DNA of 64,000 nt from Setoptus koraiensis (GCA_048013815.1 CM106586.1:3534001-3598000), one strand, 5' to 3'. Positions 44,358-57,150 are shown, counted from the first letter of the stretch. Notes: generated by a model from the sequence alone, not told the origin. A program made the numbers and translations.

Positions 44358-46190
44358 CGTGGGGTTGAGCTGAAGAAGTTTGCGAATACGAAAGAACGAA
44401 ATTTGGCTGTCCGTCACCTCGCCAATCGAAACAGGCCCCACAAAAATCGTAGCTAGATTGGTCCCCAGATGGCGCCACGGTCCGAGCGATTTCCAAAGCG
44501 GATCAAAAGTTGAAAATTTATTATTTATTATTATATCATATTAATGTATTATATATTTTTGGTGCCACAAGCCGGTCACTTTTCGCCATCACAACTAATT
44601 GTTGTGATCAACATATGTTACTACAAACTACTGAACGCTGTTGAGGCCCGCAATTGATGGGCCGAAATCGAGATTGAGCCGACCGGATGTAATCCTGTTT
44701 TGCATAATATATTGCATCAATTACCTGTTGGCATTATCCATGTTGGCAGGATCACTGATGTTTCGATAGGTGGCTCAATTGGCAAGCAATAATGGCAATT
44801 GCCAGTCAATAAGTGCCAATCAATGGATGGGCAGCTCAAATTAGTTGCAGCGATTGCATTGATTGCGCCAACGAAAAGTTGCCACAATACATATCATCAT
44901 CATATTGCATAACATGGCTCGTTGTTGCAACGGACGGCCGACAGTGGGCGGCTGGTCGTTATCGGGTGTCTGTCGATGCTAATTGCACACAAATTCAACG
45001 AAGCATTAAAAGATAATTAAGAGATGAATAGAGTTGCCGTGAGCATAGTGAGCCATATCGAGCGCATGTCAGCACTTTATTATTTTTAATTTGAATTTTA
45101 ATTTCAACTTCAATTTTATGTTTGCCCTCTAATCATGACAGTGTGATCATGGCAGTCTGATCATTATAGTCTAATGCACCTGATGCACACACACACCATT
45201 GCGTAATGTCGATTTGGGGATTTGGTTGCATTATTGGCGGTCATTATGCGCGAGCGTCGGAATTCACTTCGATCGGTGTCGTTTTATTGGCTTTTTATTG
45301 ACTGTTGCAAATCATTGCCAATGAGCCGAATGCCAACAGAGTGTTCGAGACAAATCAAAATGATAAACTCAGATACTTGAAGAATAGACTTGATTGGCTT
45401 CTGACACAAGTGTCTCAGGTAAGTGTATCACCGTGATACTATCACGTGCTCTCGGCACTCACAAAACTGACAAAACACACACACAAAGAGCTGCCCAAAA
45501 TAACTGGCTGCAATCGCCAGCGAATGTACTCCGTGCAGGGGGACGGCAAGGACAGGTATCGCTCCAATTGCATGTTGGTTGATTGTCGTTTTCGTGCAAT
45601 TTAGCCATTACTTAGCCATTAGCCCATTAGTTTTGCTTCGTCATCGGCTCGTTGGCCAGAAACATTAAAAAAGACACACTAACCATACTAAACACACTTA
45701 AGAGAATAGATAGCAAAACTGAATGTAAAACCGGCCGCCATTCTCTGGAGAAACTTTAGAGAGACGCCCCCGCAAGTGACGCCAATCGGCGACCTTGAGC
45801 AACTGCAGTCGCAATTGGCGATCGCCGATTGCCCATTGCCAAATATTAGTTGGCTGTTGGTGTGCGTCTCAACCATTTGACGATCTTGTCCTCCATAAAT
45901 GATCCGACTATGCGACCGATTGATCCAAGCGGGCCTATAAGCGAACAACAATTATATCCGTTTGTTTGTCTGTTTGCATTGCCGTATCCAATTGGCAGTG
46001 AACTAGCGAGTTTGCTTTGCTCTCGAGCTGGCAAGCCAGCGAGAAAAGAACCGGCCGTCGCAAGGGCATAACTGAACAATTCTTTTAGCCGCAATTACTT
46101 AATATTATTTTTAATTTTCTAATTGCTCGCTAGCTATTATAAGAACGAAATTCATTGCCAGGCTCTTTAGTCGCTCTTGAACCGCGCTCT

Positions 46191-46240
46191 CGAAACTCTA
46201 TCAAAATAGATTGAAATCAATCTATTTTGATAAAGTTTTG
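46191..46240. repeat. Near-perfect palindrome, 24-position arms
   Basis: TATCAAAATAGATTGA (46199-46214) and TCAATCTATTTTGATA (46217-46232) are exact reverse complements separated by two A. One C/A mismatch outward, AAACT pairs with AGTTT, and pairing continues to the ends with one G-U. The very small loop argues against an ordinary pre-miRNA. Confidence 0.9.
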
Positions 46241-47242
46241 TGAATCGTTTTGAATCGACGAAATCTCGTCATTTCGAAATTCCCATTCGAGGTGCAACTG
46301 CAGCTCGTTCGCCCACAGTATCACTTCGCCCATAGCCAGTTATAGTTTCCATCGCTCACCTGGTTTGACAATGCGCTCTCATTGGTCGTCACCGCCAATT
46401 GTCACCGCTGGCCATCCGCTGGCCAGTCAGACAATTGGCAGACAATTGACAGACAAGCACTTGTTGGCCCACTGATTGGCTGGCCAGTCTAATTACTTGG
46501 TCGCATAAGTTATACAGCAAGTTATAACAGGGATTCTGCAGATATTGCACAATGTTGAAAAATGATCGAAAGTGAGCGAAAACAAACAAAAGAATCACGT
46601 AACTCGCAAAGAGACTGCGACAGCTGCTTTCACCTGGTGCCGCTGTCATTATTGACTGTCGTAATTAACTGTCACTATTGACTGTCATAATTAACTGTCA
46701 TTATTGACTGTTGTTGTTGACTGTCATATGTTACTGATCGTGCCGGTGCCGGCGATGCAAGTGAGTATGAGTGATAGTGGTAAACAAGAGTCATGCAGTT
46801 TGACCAATAAAAATAAAAATAAAAATGAATATGATATGATACCAGCGAATAAATGAAAAACATAAAATAAAATGTCCGTGTGTACAGGGGCGTGACAGGC
46901 GGAGTCGGGCGTCCGGCGGCGGGAGGAGCCTGGAGGGAGTTGGCTTCGGGCGGAGTTACGCAATACTCACTTCACTCTAGTACCAGCACTTCACTTGAAT
47001 ACTAGCACTAGCTCACCAATTGAAGTGAATTAGTTGTTGTTATCAGCCAATGCTTATTATGCCGTGAAACAACCATACAACTACCTGTAGAGCGAGAGAG
47101 AGCGCATCCATAGATTAGCTGTGTGAGTGTGTGTGTGTGTGTGTGTTTGGATTGCGTAATACGCAAAGCCAGTAGAGAACACAATAACAACACAGCATAG
47201 AATGTTGTGCAACCACCACACAATAACCGGCAATAGAGGAAG

Positions 47243-47275
<33 letters not shown>

Positions 47276-47479
47276 CTGCTATTGACGTAGTGCGAATGCA
47301 GCTATAGTGATACAATTAGTGGCAGCTCACCTTTAAAGAACCTTTACAGAGCGAGCGAGACACTGGCCACTGGCGACCACAACCACTGGCAACAGGCACA
47401 ACAGAAGCACTATCTATCTATTGTGCAATAGGAGTGCAACGACAAGTGGCAAAAACGAGCGAAGAAGATCTTGTAGGAG

Positions 47480-47494
47480 GATGACAGGTAGTAG

Positions 47495-47525
<31 letters not shown>

Positions 47526-47685
47526 ACAACGCCAGCGACAACAGCAACAGCAACAACAGCAACAACAACAGCAGCGACAACAGCGACAGCAACGAGACAA
47601 CGAGAGCAAAAACAACGACAATCGTCCAATCCGACAACGACGACCACGACCACGACGACAACAACGGCAACAACAACGACAACAA

Positions 47686-47722
<37 letters not shown>
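47480..47722. repeat. CAA/CAG/ACG low-complexity tract
   Basis: About 240 bp of CAACAG, CAACAA and GACAAC triplets, open in five of six frames. The Thr-, Gln-, Val- and Leu-rich open frames here are artefacts of the triplet period. Shorter tracts of the same kind lie at 47245-47275 and 48790-48875. Confidence 0.85.
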
Positions 47723-47723
<1 letters not shown>

Positions 47724-49339
47724 AATCTCAAGTTGGAATGCGTGTGAGAACAACTATCATTGGCACTTTTTATTAACCACTTGCTGCTTCTTTTACTGGC
47801 TTGTTGTCGTTGCAACAAGTCGCTCTCCACTGGCATATGAGTTGTCATTATCTTGCCAGCAGCAGCAGCAGCAGCCCATCGACAACAGCAACAGCAACAA
47901 CCACCACAAGACGATCGTTGGCCAGACTGGCAGCAGCGGCTCTAGCTGGATGCAGTAGCAGCAGCAGGCAACAACAACAATCAAAACACCTGACAACGTT
48001 GTGAGACGAGCAACAACAACGACAAGTGCTCATGGCAAAAAACCAGTGCTCTATGGATTAGACAGGTGAAATGCGAGTGATGCAGTGTCAAGTTTAATAA
48101 GCTGGCCAGAGTGTGTGAGAGAGAGAGCTTCGTCAATTACATGAGCTGAGTCAAGTTGAGTCGCATCGATCGATTAATTGATGACGAATCGATCAATCGG
48201 CCGATAATAGTGATAATAACCGAAATAGTAATGATTATATTACGTGATATCATCAAGAGTCATCATTGCAAGTTGCAACAACAGCAACAACAATCGTCAT
48301 ATTTCATCAATTTTTGTGGGGCCAGCCTTGTAAGCTAGCAACTACCAACTGGCTGCTCGATTGGAATTTTGATTTTCCATTTTCGAAAGAGGAAGCCCAT
48401 GGGAAGCAGCAGCAGCAGCAGTGAGCAAGCAACCAAGAAATTATCCGTATCACCAGAGTGTGTTAGCTGGCAATGGTGAGATTTGGCGCACTTTCAGCAT
48501 GCCATAATCAAGATATATCAAGACATTATCAAGACGATATTATTGAAGGCAGCACAGGTGAGAATTAGAAGGAAGAAGCCGATAATGTGCTGCTGCCACT
48601 AGTGCCAAGTGCCAACACAGTCAAAAGATAAACAGTTGGCGTTTTCGTCAGCGTTCACATTATTTTTGCCATTCACTGCACCCTACCGACTAATGGCAAG
48701 ACACTAACAACGAGACAACGCTCAGCTAGACAAACAATTGACTAATGATCGCGCGACAAGTTATTTATTGTTAGTTGCTGCAAACGACAGCAACAACAAC
48801 AGCAACAACGACGACAACAACAACGACAACAACAAAAACGACAACAACAACAGCAACAACGACGACGACAACAACGGGCTGCAGTGCGCCGGTTTAATAA
48901 AATTGAAACTCGCAAACAAAGGCAAACAATAATCCGTAATAAGCGATAATAATAGATCGTCTCTGTCGCTGGCTCGCTCGCCGATGTGCTAATCCGGTGT
49001 CGACAGCAACGCTTACACAACAACAGTCATTGTTGACAGCAACACAATAAGACAAGACTCACTTACCCAAGCGCCCGGCCTTTATCTGCACCCAACCGGA
49101 AGGGGCCTGCGTTTGTTTGTGCCGGCCGTCCGATAGCTCAGGCAAAATTTGAGCAAAACTCGAACGAAGCTCGAACAAGACTTGCGGCCAACAGCGCGCA
49201 TCGCATCAAGCTAGCGAAACCCAACTAGCAGTCGACATTATTAGAAAAAAAAAATACTAATTGCGTAATTGGCAATTATTCCAGCAATTGTTAATTAGAC
49301 AGCAGTCGGCAGGCAATAGGCACAGGCGACCGGCCTGTC

Positions 49340-51935
49340 ATGTCGTCCGTGGTGCGACTGGCCGTCCAGCATCAGGCGCCCCCTGACGGCGGGCTCCTGT
49401 TGCCGGGCGAGTGCCCTCTGGAGGACAAATCAAATGGCGCAAATGGCAGCCGTCAGCCAACAGAGCATCGCAACGGCGCTGCAACAGCGCTTAGAAAGCA
49501 ATACGACGGGCCCATATTGATCAAATACAATTACTACGATCACGACGGCAGCCGCCACGAGCAGCCTCTGTTTGGGGCCACAACGCCAGCCATTGGCGTT
49601 AGCCACCTAGCGGCCACAGGTGAACAACTTGCGGGGCACCTGTCGAATTCGAGCAGATCAATAGCAAGTACAACATCTCAAAATTCCTACAGCATCATAT
49701 CTGCAGCATCGTCTGCACATATGACAGGTGATTCGCGTCAGCTGATTCAGGTGTCTCACCATAATAATAATAATCACCATAATAATAATAATAATAATCA
49801 CCATAACCAGTCGTTGCATCATCACGACAGCGGCAGCCGCAGCAACGACAGCTCCTTGTCGCCGGGTTCGTCCGCTTCGTCGAGCGTGTCGCCCGTGTCG
49901 CCCGTGTCGAACGGTGCCCGTCAGCACCATTCGTATTATCCCAACAACCAGCAAATGAACAACAACAACAACCAAGAATCGGCGAGCGCTGGCCTGCCCT
50001 CCAGGCGGCGCTACAATTCGAGCAGCTACGAGTCGCGCTGCCTCCGCTGCAAACTGACCGTCTATCAAATGGACAAAGTGGGCCCCCTGAAAGATTTCAC
50101 ATTTTACCATTACAACTGTTTCAAGTGTTACCTGTGCGGCACAAAGCTCACCCTCAAGACCTACTTCAACAACCAGCAAAACCAAGACGATCAAGAGGTG
50201 TACTGTCAGTCGCACTGCCCCAAGACGGGTCCGGGCCGGCTCGACAACCAGTCGGTGGGCATCCGGGCCGCGCTCAACGCGCCCAAGGTGTTCGAGATGC
50301 CCCCGCCCGTCGGGCCCAACCCAGTGAACGGGCCCCCCCATCATTTAGAGCATCATCAGCACAATCAGCAGCATAACAGCACCATAGTCAACAGCAACTA
50401 TTGCCCCTACCAGGCGGGCGTGGTTAATCCGCTGGCGGCCGCGTTGCTGTCGCCCGTGTCCGCGTGCCTTTCGCCCGTGCAGCCAACGGGTGCGGATTTG
50501 TCGAGCGCGGCGCCGGCGTCGCCGTTGGGCGGCCCGCAGACCGGTCGCGTGCCCAAGCAGCAGCAGCAGCAGCACGAGCTGCTCGGGCCGGCGAGCGGGC
50601 GCTCGGTGCCCCAGGTGGACTCGCGCTCGTTGCACATTCAGCACGGGTTGCAGCAAACGAAATTGCAGTCCATTTACAAGAGCTCGCATATAGACAAAAA
50701 GATCAACGCGTTCCTCAATCAGCGGCTCGAGTATCTGGAGCCCAAGCAGAAGTTGCTCGAGATGCGCCACCGCGAAGAGGAGGACGCCCTCTACAGGGAG
50801 TTTGATTTAAAGCGGCGCGAGGAGGAACGTTGCATAAGCGAACAAATAAAGGAAGAGTGGCAGCTAGAACTGAGCAAACTAATAGCGAAATATCAGTCTA
50901 AATTGCACAAATTGTGCGCCAACGGCTCGCCGGCGCTCAACGGCGCCTCTCTGGCGGCCTCAATCGCCAGCAGCCAGCAAAAGTTGATTAATCAGCAGCA
51001 GCAGCAGACGGCAGCGCGGTCGGCCAGCGACGAGGAACTCATCGATTTAGAACGCATCAATCTGGAGAAGAGCATGACACTGAAACTGGACAGAAAGAAA
51101 GAGACGCTGAGCCGAAAATTGAAGGAATTGGAGCGCCAAGCCACCGCCGAGCTGGTCGAGAAGCAGAGCAAGGAGATGCTGACGCTCATCAGTCAGCGCC
51201 TCAGCGAGTACAGAGAGGAGAAGGTGAGTTTGTTGCGCAACGTCCGGTTGCGTGATTGTTTGTTTGGCTCATTGTTTGTTTGCTCGCTTCTTTGCTTTTT
51301 TGCTTCTTTGTTTCTTTGTTTGGCGCCGTCGGTGCGCCCGTTCGTGCGCAACCGCATCCATTTACCGGCCCGTCGTGGCCCGTCGCGGCCCGTCGTGGCC
51401 CGTGTAGCGTGGCCAGACGCTTCCTGTTGCGCAACGACGCGCCAGTGTGCGCCAAATGTATGGCACCGTTGGTCACGACGCGGCCGAGCGACGCGAAGCG
51501 CGCCTGTTGGCGACAGGTTAACGAGCCGCCAGCCGGCCGCTCGTTAGCGGGCACCCGTCGGCCGGCCCGCGGGTCGCGCACGCCGAATTCAGCGGTTGAG
51601 CATGCCGCAGAAACGGGCGCACATACCGCAGAAATGGCGCCGATGCGGCCACTAGCTGCTAGTGACTAGCGGCCATTAGGAGCCGCATGCAATCAGGTGA
51701 CGCGCAGCAAGTTGCGTAACCTGCCCAATGGCCGTTGCTGCATTGCGCAACCATTGTGGCACAATGATTGTGCTGCCTGTTGCGCAAGCTCAACAGTTCA
51801 TTCCATCCGATGTCCAGCGCACAATATTCGACACAATATTCATATTGGCATTGGCGCTAGTGCTCGCATCGTCGCTAATGGTTATTTGCATTGCGTTACG
51901 TAACGTTGCGCTGCGCAACATTGCATAACAACAAC

Positions 51936-51968
<33 letters not shown>

Positions 51969-53776
51969 GACAACAACAACAACAACAGGTCGTAACTCTA
52001 ATCGCCGCAGTGTTACGTAACTATAATCGCCATGTTACGTAACTACAATCGCGATGTTACGCAATGCAAGTGTGTGTGTGTGTGTGTGTTGCGGCGCGAT
52101 TGTTGTCGCTCGCCAAATGTTCACTCGGCGACTATCGGCGCAACCGCTGGCCACTTGTTGCCACTGGCCCGTCGGCCGGCGAGCACCGACGATTGGCCAA
52201 TGGTCGTCGAGTCTGTTGCAGCATTGTTATTATCACCGCCGTCGCCATCACAACAGTGACAACAGCAGCAGCAACAACAACAACAGCAGCAACAACAGCG
52301 ACAACAACATCAACAACAGCGACAACAACGGCAACAACGACGGCAGCAGCGGCAGCGGCGCCGGGCCGGCTCATTTGCATGGCGAACGGGCCGGCCGGCC
52401 GCGCGGGAATCCATTAATTGAGGTTGCGCAACGATTCACCTGATCGGCGCCCGCCAGGCCGCTTGTTAGGACGCTGCTCGGCCGGCTTGTTCGGTTCTCG
52501 GCCGGGTCTTCAATTCTCAGTTGGCTTGTTCGGTTGTCGGCTGGACGTAATGACCGGCCCGTGTCATGTGTTGGCGGCCGTCAACGACGGCCGCGCAGCA
52601 AGGCGACCACCCAACCAAGTGACGCTGTTGTTGCTGCGGCCGCTGTTGTGGCTGTTGGCGCTAGTGTCGGCGCCGGTAATGTTGCTCTCATTACGTCACT
52701 GTCATGAGCCGTGTTACACGACCGGCCATTGTTGTTTGCGGTGTGTTGTTGCGCGACAACAACAACAACAACCCGCCGCCAGTCGTCTCAATAGTGACAG
52801 TGCTATCAAATGATCATTAAATTGATGCAAGCGCAACTGGCCGTCTCACAACTGGCCATCCCACAACGGGCCGGCCCGCCGAGTTCTCCGCCGGCCGCTT
52901 CCATTCGGGCCGCTTCTATTCGGGCCGCTTCTATTCGGGCCGCTTCTTTGGCCGCTTCTTTGGCAGCCTCGCTGGCCAGCTCTCGGGCCGAACAGCCGAG
53001 GCAAGCGTCCGTCCGCTCACCAGCTCCCTATCGAGCCGGCCCATTAACTGATGCCGCTGCTGCGCCCGCAACGCTAATGGCGGCTAATGGAGCCAATGCT
53101 GCAAAGCCCGACGTGAGTCGTGCTCGTTGCACTGCGCGCCATTGCAAGCCGCTCTTCCGGCCCGACCAACAGGCCGTCGTTGCGCTGCCAGCTCCACCAA
53201 CCGACTCGGCGATTCTTCTTCGCAACAATTCGGGCAACCGTCCGACGCGATCCCTTTGGCCAAGTCGCAACTGCCGGCAGACATTTTATTTATCTTTTCG
53301 CCAGCGCATCTCTGACATCTCTCGACTCGAGAGTCTCGAGACGATCTCCGGCCGGCGAGTGTGGCGTTGCCGAGCGCGGCTCTACGTCCCACTTTTGTTT
53401 GCCCGCTTGCGCACGGTCCGTGGCCGGCGCGGTGCGATTGGCCGGCCCGTACCGTGCTCAAGCGGACGCCGCCGGGCGCCAGCAATTTTGGCCGGATTCG
53501 GCCGGGTTTGGCCGGGCCGATTGCGGCGCGTCATGGCATTGCAGCCGGCCACAGCCGGATCAATAGGCCGGCTGCAATGACGCGGCCGCAATTTTCCCGG
53601 CCGAAGGTCATTTCGCCGTCCGGCCAAACTGGCGCCGGCCAGCGAAATTGCCACTGCCAGCCGCTACAGCGGGCGTCGATGCCGCAAGCTCGGGCGAGCC
53701 TCAGCAAACACGCCGGCCCGGCAAAGGAATTCTTTTCAAAGATATCGCTCTCGGATGATGCAACAACAACAACAGC

Positions 53777-53843
<67 letters not shown>

Positions 53844-55471
53844 GTGCCAATGGGTTACGCAATTGCCCATTGCACTTGTCGGCGGATGACGTAAGCTGTC
53901 TGTGGCGTGTGTGTCGAGCTTGCAAATGGCATGCAAATGAGTCGCTCATCTAACTAATCTAATATCCGATCTGGCCGGCATATGCGCCGGTAATAGCGGC
54001 CAATATACGCCGAGTTTCATCTTTATTACAGTCTCTTCGTCTTTATTGAGCCGGGTCCATTGAGTTTTATGGGTTCGTTGACTCCGTGCGCATTACATTT
54101 ATATATAATATCCATGTTTTGCATATAATTATGTGTTTTGTGTATAATATCTATTCGTACAGTATTTGTGAGTCTGTTGTCGCGCGCCGTGATTGCATTG
54201 ATATCGCACGTGGCACACAATTCACTGTCGTGATGCTGTCGAGACGACGCCCGACACCGCGACTAGTGTCCGCTGTCGATATCCGGCCCGCTTGAGTGTC
54301 GCTGGAACGCGCTTGACAAGTTGCCCCCGGCAGCGCACCGCTCTCCGGCCCGTCGAAATGACTCATGTAATACCGTATTGGGCCGTTCGCACGTTCGGGC
54401 GTTCGGACGTTCGGAGACAACGCCGGCAGTTGCGGCATCGTCGGACGTCGCGTGAGATTGCTCAGCTCTAAACTTGGCCAAACAAACTAAACTTAGACAA
54501 ACGAAAGATCGCAAACCCGAAATCCTATGCACTAACCGCATTTTGTAACTGTTCATCATCATCACTATCTATGCTTTCGTTGTTGCCGACAGCGCCGCCA
54601 GGGCATCAGCGACGACCTCATCGACTCTATCCAGTGCCTCACCCTCACCGACCCCAACAGCGAGCCCGACGACGGCGACCTGTCGCCCACGCCGCCCGCC
54701 GGCAACCACGGCAGCGGGGGCGCATCGCAGCAGTCGGCGCAGCAGCAGCAGCAGAGAATATCCGCTGGCGCAAGCGTTAAAACGTCGCCTCAACAGCAGC
54801 AACAACAACAACACAATGGCGTGAGCAACAGGTCATCGCAAACCACGATTCAATCAATGGCGACACCCCAAGCAACGTCAGCGGCGTCTAGCGGCCCCAA
54901 ATCGAGCCAACACAACAACAATCGGGCCGGCACAACCGCATCCGGCCCGTCCTACAACACAAAACAGTCCACCCTGAACAGGAAACATTGGGCCCGCATA
55001 GTGGGCGCCAAGGCCATAGTGCACACCAACGACACGCCGGGCCAGTTGCCGCCGGCGCCCGCGCCGCCGCTCATCTCAAAGCTGGAGCTGTACTCTGATC
55101 CCGAGGAGGTGTTCCACGAACTGGACCAGTTGGCCATCAATGTGGCCAAAGAGGATCAGCAAACTTTCACCGATTTGGTGCACCATTTGACGCGCAATTG
55201 TCTCACCGACGTGGAGAAGGCTCGCGCCATATTCCGCTGGATCACGGTGAAAAATCTCAACACCATGCAGTTCGACGCCACCATAAAGCCAGGTGAGTTG
55301 TTGCGCAACACCAGCGCCAGTTATTGTTGCCAGTTATAACACCAGTTATGTAATACCTATAGCTATAACAACGCCCGCTGACCTCCTTCCTCTAGATACC
55401 CCGTTGGGCCTTTTGCGCGGCATAAAGAACGGATCGGAGAGCTACCATGTTCTGTTCAAGCGACTGTGCAG
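49340..55471 (+). CDS. hil: Hillarin/LTD-1 type LIM and transglutaminase-like (KY) protein, 5' part only
   Basis: Three exons, 49340-51223, 54593-55292 and 55396-55471 (GT-AG, all in frame), give 886 codons; the last ends at donor TGCAG|GTAAGT and the gene continues beyond the window. Residues about 231-292 form one LIM domain with its zinc-ligand order (CLRC.., HYNC, CYLC, CQSHC). Residues about 446-628 are charged coiled coil (INAFLNQRLEYLEPKQKLLE, EELIDLERINLEKSMTLKLD). Exon 3 begins RRQGISDDLIDSI. The KY/transglutaminase-like region starts near residue 785 (DLVHHLTRNCLTDVEKARAI, FRWITVKNLN, GIKNGSESYHVLFKRLC). The Cys-His-Asp core should follow directly but is not in the window. LIM plus KY is the hallmark of Drosophila hillarin and nematode LTD-1, cytoskeleton/septin-linked proteins. 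Long His/Asn/Gln linkers flank the LIM domain. Start: first ATG of the frame. Confidence 0.88.
51224..54592 (+). other. Hillarin intron 1, 3.4 kb, repeat- and GC-rich
   Basis: Donor GAAG|GTGAGT, acceptor TTGCCGACAG. The interior carries repeated TTGCGCAA and TTACGTAA palindromes (51233, 51427, 51743, 51780, 51896, 52013, 52035, 52424), a CAA run (51929-51988), a CAA/CAG/GAC tract (52253-52345), a GCCGCTTCTATTCGG triple repeat near 52906-52945 and an 80-bp CAA run (53760-53843). No gene is supported inside. Confidence 0.8.
53760..53843. repeat. (CAA)n microsatellite, about 27 units
   Basis: Nearly uninterrupted CAA run in hillarin intron 1; polyThr, polyGln or polyLeu in the open frames is an artefact. 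Confidence 0.95.
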
Positions 55472-55512
55472 GTAAGTGTAACGGTATTCTCCACTTTATT
55501 GCATAATACATT

Positions 55513-55566
55513 TGTGTACGTTACATAATATGTGTGTACGTTACGTAATGTGTGTACGTTACGTAA
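55513..55566. repeat. 18-bp tandem repeat, three copies, each with a TTAYRTAA core
   Basis: TGTGTGTACGTTACGTAA twice, preceded by a diverged copy ending TTACATAATA. The core TTACGTAA fits the PAR-bZIP/E4BP4 consensus. Confidence 0.85.
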
Positions 55567-55973
55567 TTTGTGTGCATGCTGCGATATGATGTGCATGTGA
55601 CGGCCAGTCACAGCGCTGTCAAAACGCATCATATGTTTGCATGACACATCACCTGATGTTACACAACAGCAGGCCCGTTATACGGCCTGTATAATACAGG
55701 CGCAATGGTCGATGATCCACAGGTGAGCTCGCCTGTGCCAGTGAGCTCCTATGCGGCGGTTGGCGGTCGCTTGTCGGTCGCTTGTCGGCGGCCGCTTGTC
55801 GCTTCATGCGCCAACAGCGCGCTAACTAGATCGCTGGCCTGACTTCTCACCTGGCGAATTGTCGATGCTGGTGGCTGTCGGCTGTTGGCGCGAAAGAATC
55901 GCACAGCCAGACAATGGAGCCGCCGGCGGCGGCCGACGAACTCTGAGTGTCGCGAACTTGCGCCGTTCGCAGG

Positions 55974-56024
55974 AGCGCCGACGAAGCGCCGAAGAAGCGC
56001 CGAAGAAGCGCCGACGAAGCGCTC
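55974..56024. repeat. 11-bp tandem repeat AGCGCCGAMGA, four and a half copies
   Basis: Units alternate between AGCGCCGACGA and AGCGCCGAAGA. Confidence 0.85.
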
Positions 56025-56843
56025 GAACTGGAGCAACTCTCGTTCGGCACTGCGAGCACTCCGGTCAGCCGAGTCGAGCGCACACTCTCTCTCGGCGCAC
56101 TCGAGTCTCCGGTGACTGGACTCTTCAGACTGCAGACTCCGGCGACTCGTCGACGAGACGAGCCGACAGTGCGAAGACACAATCCAATTGCGATTGCAGC
56201 TCGAGGGGCTCCGTTCGCGTCGAACCGTTCGCGTCGAACGGTTCGAGTCACTCGAATCGAGTGGCCATTGGATATTGCCGGCGCATCCATTGGCAGCTTG
56301 CGCCGACGAGAGCTCGATTGAAGCCTGCCAAGTGACTGATTGTTGTTCTCCGATAACAATCGAACGCTGGCCAACTTTCAACATTGCAGCGCACTTGCCG
56401 CACTGGACATAGGCCAAATTGAATAATGTGTGATGCAACACAGGCATAGGTACATATTAATTGATTCCCACTCTCTAACTGTCGACTGGACGGGCCAATT
56501 CGGCTCCAACGCCACCTATCTGCGAGAACGCAACAACTGTTAATTGTGTGCGCCAATTGTCCGTTAATTGTCACCACTGGCGTCTTGTGTGGCCGCAAGC
56601 GTCTTGCCAACAACTCTGTCGCAACAACAACAACGACGACAGCAACAACGACAACAGCAACGACAACAGCAACAACTGAGCTCTGTTGCGGCGACAAAAG
56701 CTCAGGTGAGCCGGCCCGGCCATCTCACAAATCTCAGTGCGGTCACAGATTGTGTGACTCACAATGCTGTGGCGCCGTGCGCAACACTTTCTCGTCGCCG
56801 CAATCGGGCACTCGTCGCCCAGCAATGATGCGCCCGGGCCTTG

Positions 56844-57011
56844 CCGGCCCGAACAGACTGACGTCCGGCCCGAACAGACTGACGTCCGGCCCGAACAGAC
56901 TGACGTCCGGCCCGAACAGACTGACGTCCGGCCCGAACAGACTGACGTCCGGCCCGAACAGACTGACGTCCGGCCCGAACAGACTGACGTCCGGCCCGAA
57001 CAGACTGTCGT
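56844..57011. repeat. 21-bp minisatellite, eight copies, with seven CRE-like TGACGTCC sites
   Basis: Eight exact-period units CCGGCCCGAACAGACTGACG plus T. Seven contain TGACGTCC, one base from the CREB/ATF palindrome TGACGTCA; the eighth copy has TGTCGT. Copies are otherwise identical, so the expansion is recent. The period is seven codons, giving peptide repeats in several frames. Confidence 0.95.
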
Positions 57012-57104
57012 CCGGCGAGAGCGCCCGACGAGAGTGCCCGACGAATAATGCGAGCCGCGTTGTGCCGTCATGCGAGCGCAGCTGCTACGTCATGTGAGCG
57101 TATC

Positions 57105-57150
57105 TGTTGCGTCATATATGTGTCATATATGTGTCATATATGACGCAACA
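57105..57150. repeat. Perfect 16-bp inverted repeat with 14-nt spacer
   Basis: TGTTGCGTCATATATG (57105-57120) and CATATATGACGCAACA (57135-57150). Each arm carries TTGCGTCA/TGACGCAA, a C/EBP-ATF composite site. The spacer TGTCATATATGTGT repeats the inner sequence. Confidence 0.9.

Larger units (their letters stand above)
42398..49339. other. 7-kb interval without a recognised gene, upstream of hillarin
   Basis: From 42.5 to 44.5 kb the sequence is non-repetitive and unlike the flanking CAA-rich DNA. It holds one 91-codon frame (43222-43497) of unknown status, a perfect hairpin over its stop, and a 22-bp triple repeat (44294-44357). From 44.5 to 49.3 kb it is AT-rich with microsatellites: (GT)n near 47121-47142, CAA runs near 47245-47275 and 47480-47720, and CAA/GAC runs near 48790-48875. 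A perfect donor CTCAG|GTAAGT at 45418/45419 could end a non-coding first exon of hillarin. Confidence 0.5.

Noticed and set aside
47410-47848. Several overlapping open frames of more than 100 codons on both strands
   Set aside because: All follow the CAA/CAG triplet tract and read as Leu, Val, Cys, Thr or Gln repeats; triplet periodicity keeps every frame open.
49658-50344. 228-codon minus-strand frame inside the hillarin exon
   Set aside because: It is the antisense shadow of the GC-rich LIM-encoding exon and includes antisense of His/Asn repeats; no domain.
55749-56447. Minus-strand frame of 232 codons rich in Arg and Ser
   Set aside because: GC-rich, tandem-repeat-driven composition, no recognisable motif, and overlapping open frames on the other strand.
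56844-57011. Regular 21-bp repeats suggesting a CRISPR array
   Set aside because: The copies are contiguous with no unique spacers and the genome is animal; it is a minisatellite.
56571-57097. Repeat proteins of RPEQTDV or CSGRTSV type, 94-183 codons
   Set aside because: They are translations of the 21-bp minisatellite, whose period of seven codons keeps several frames open; no flanking domain or gene signals.
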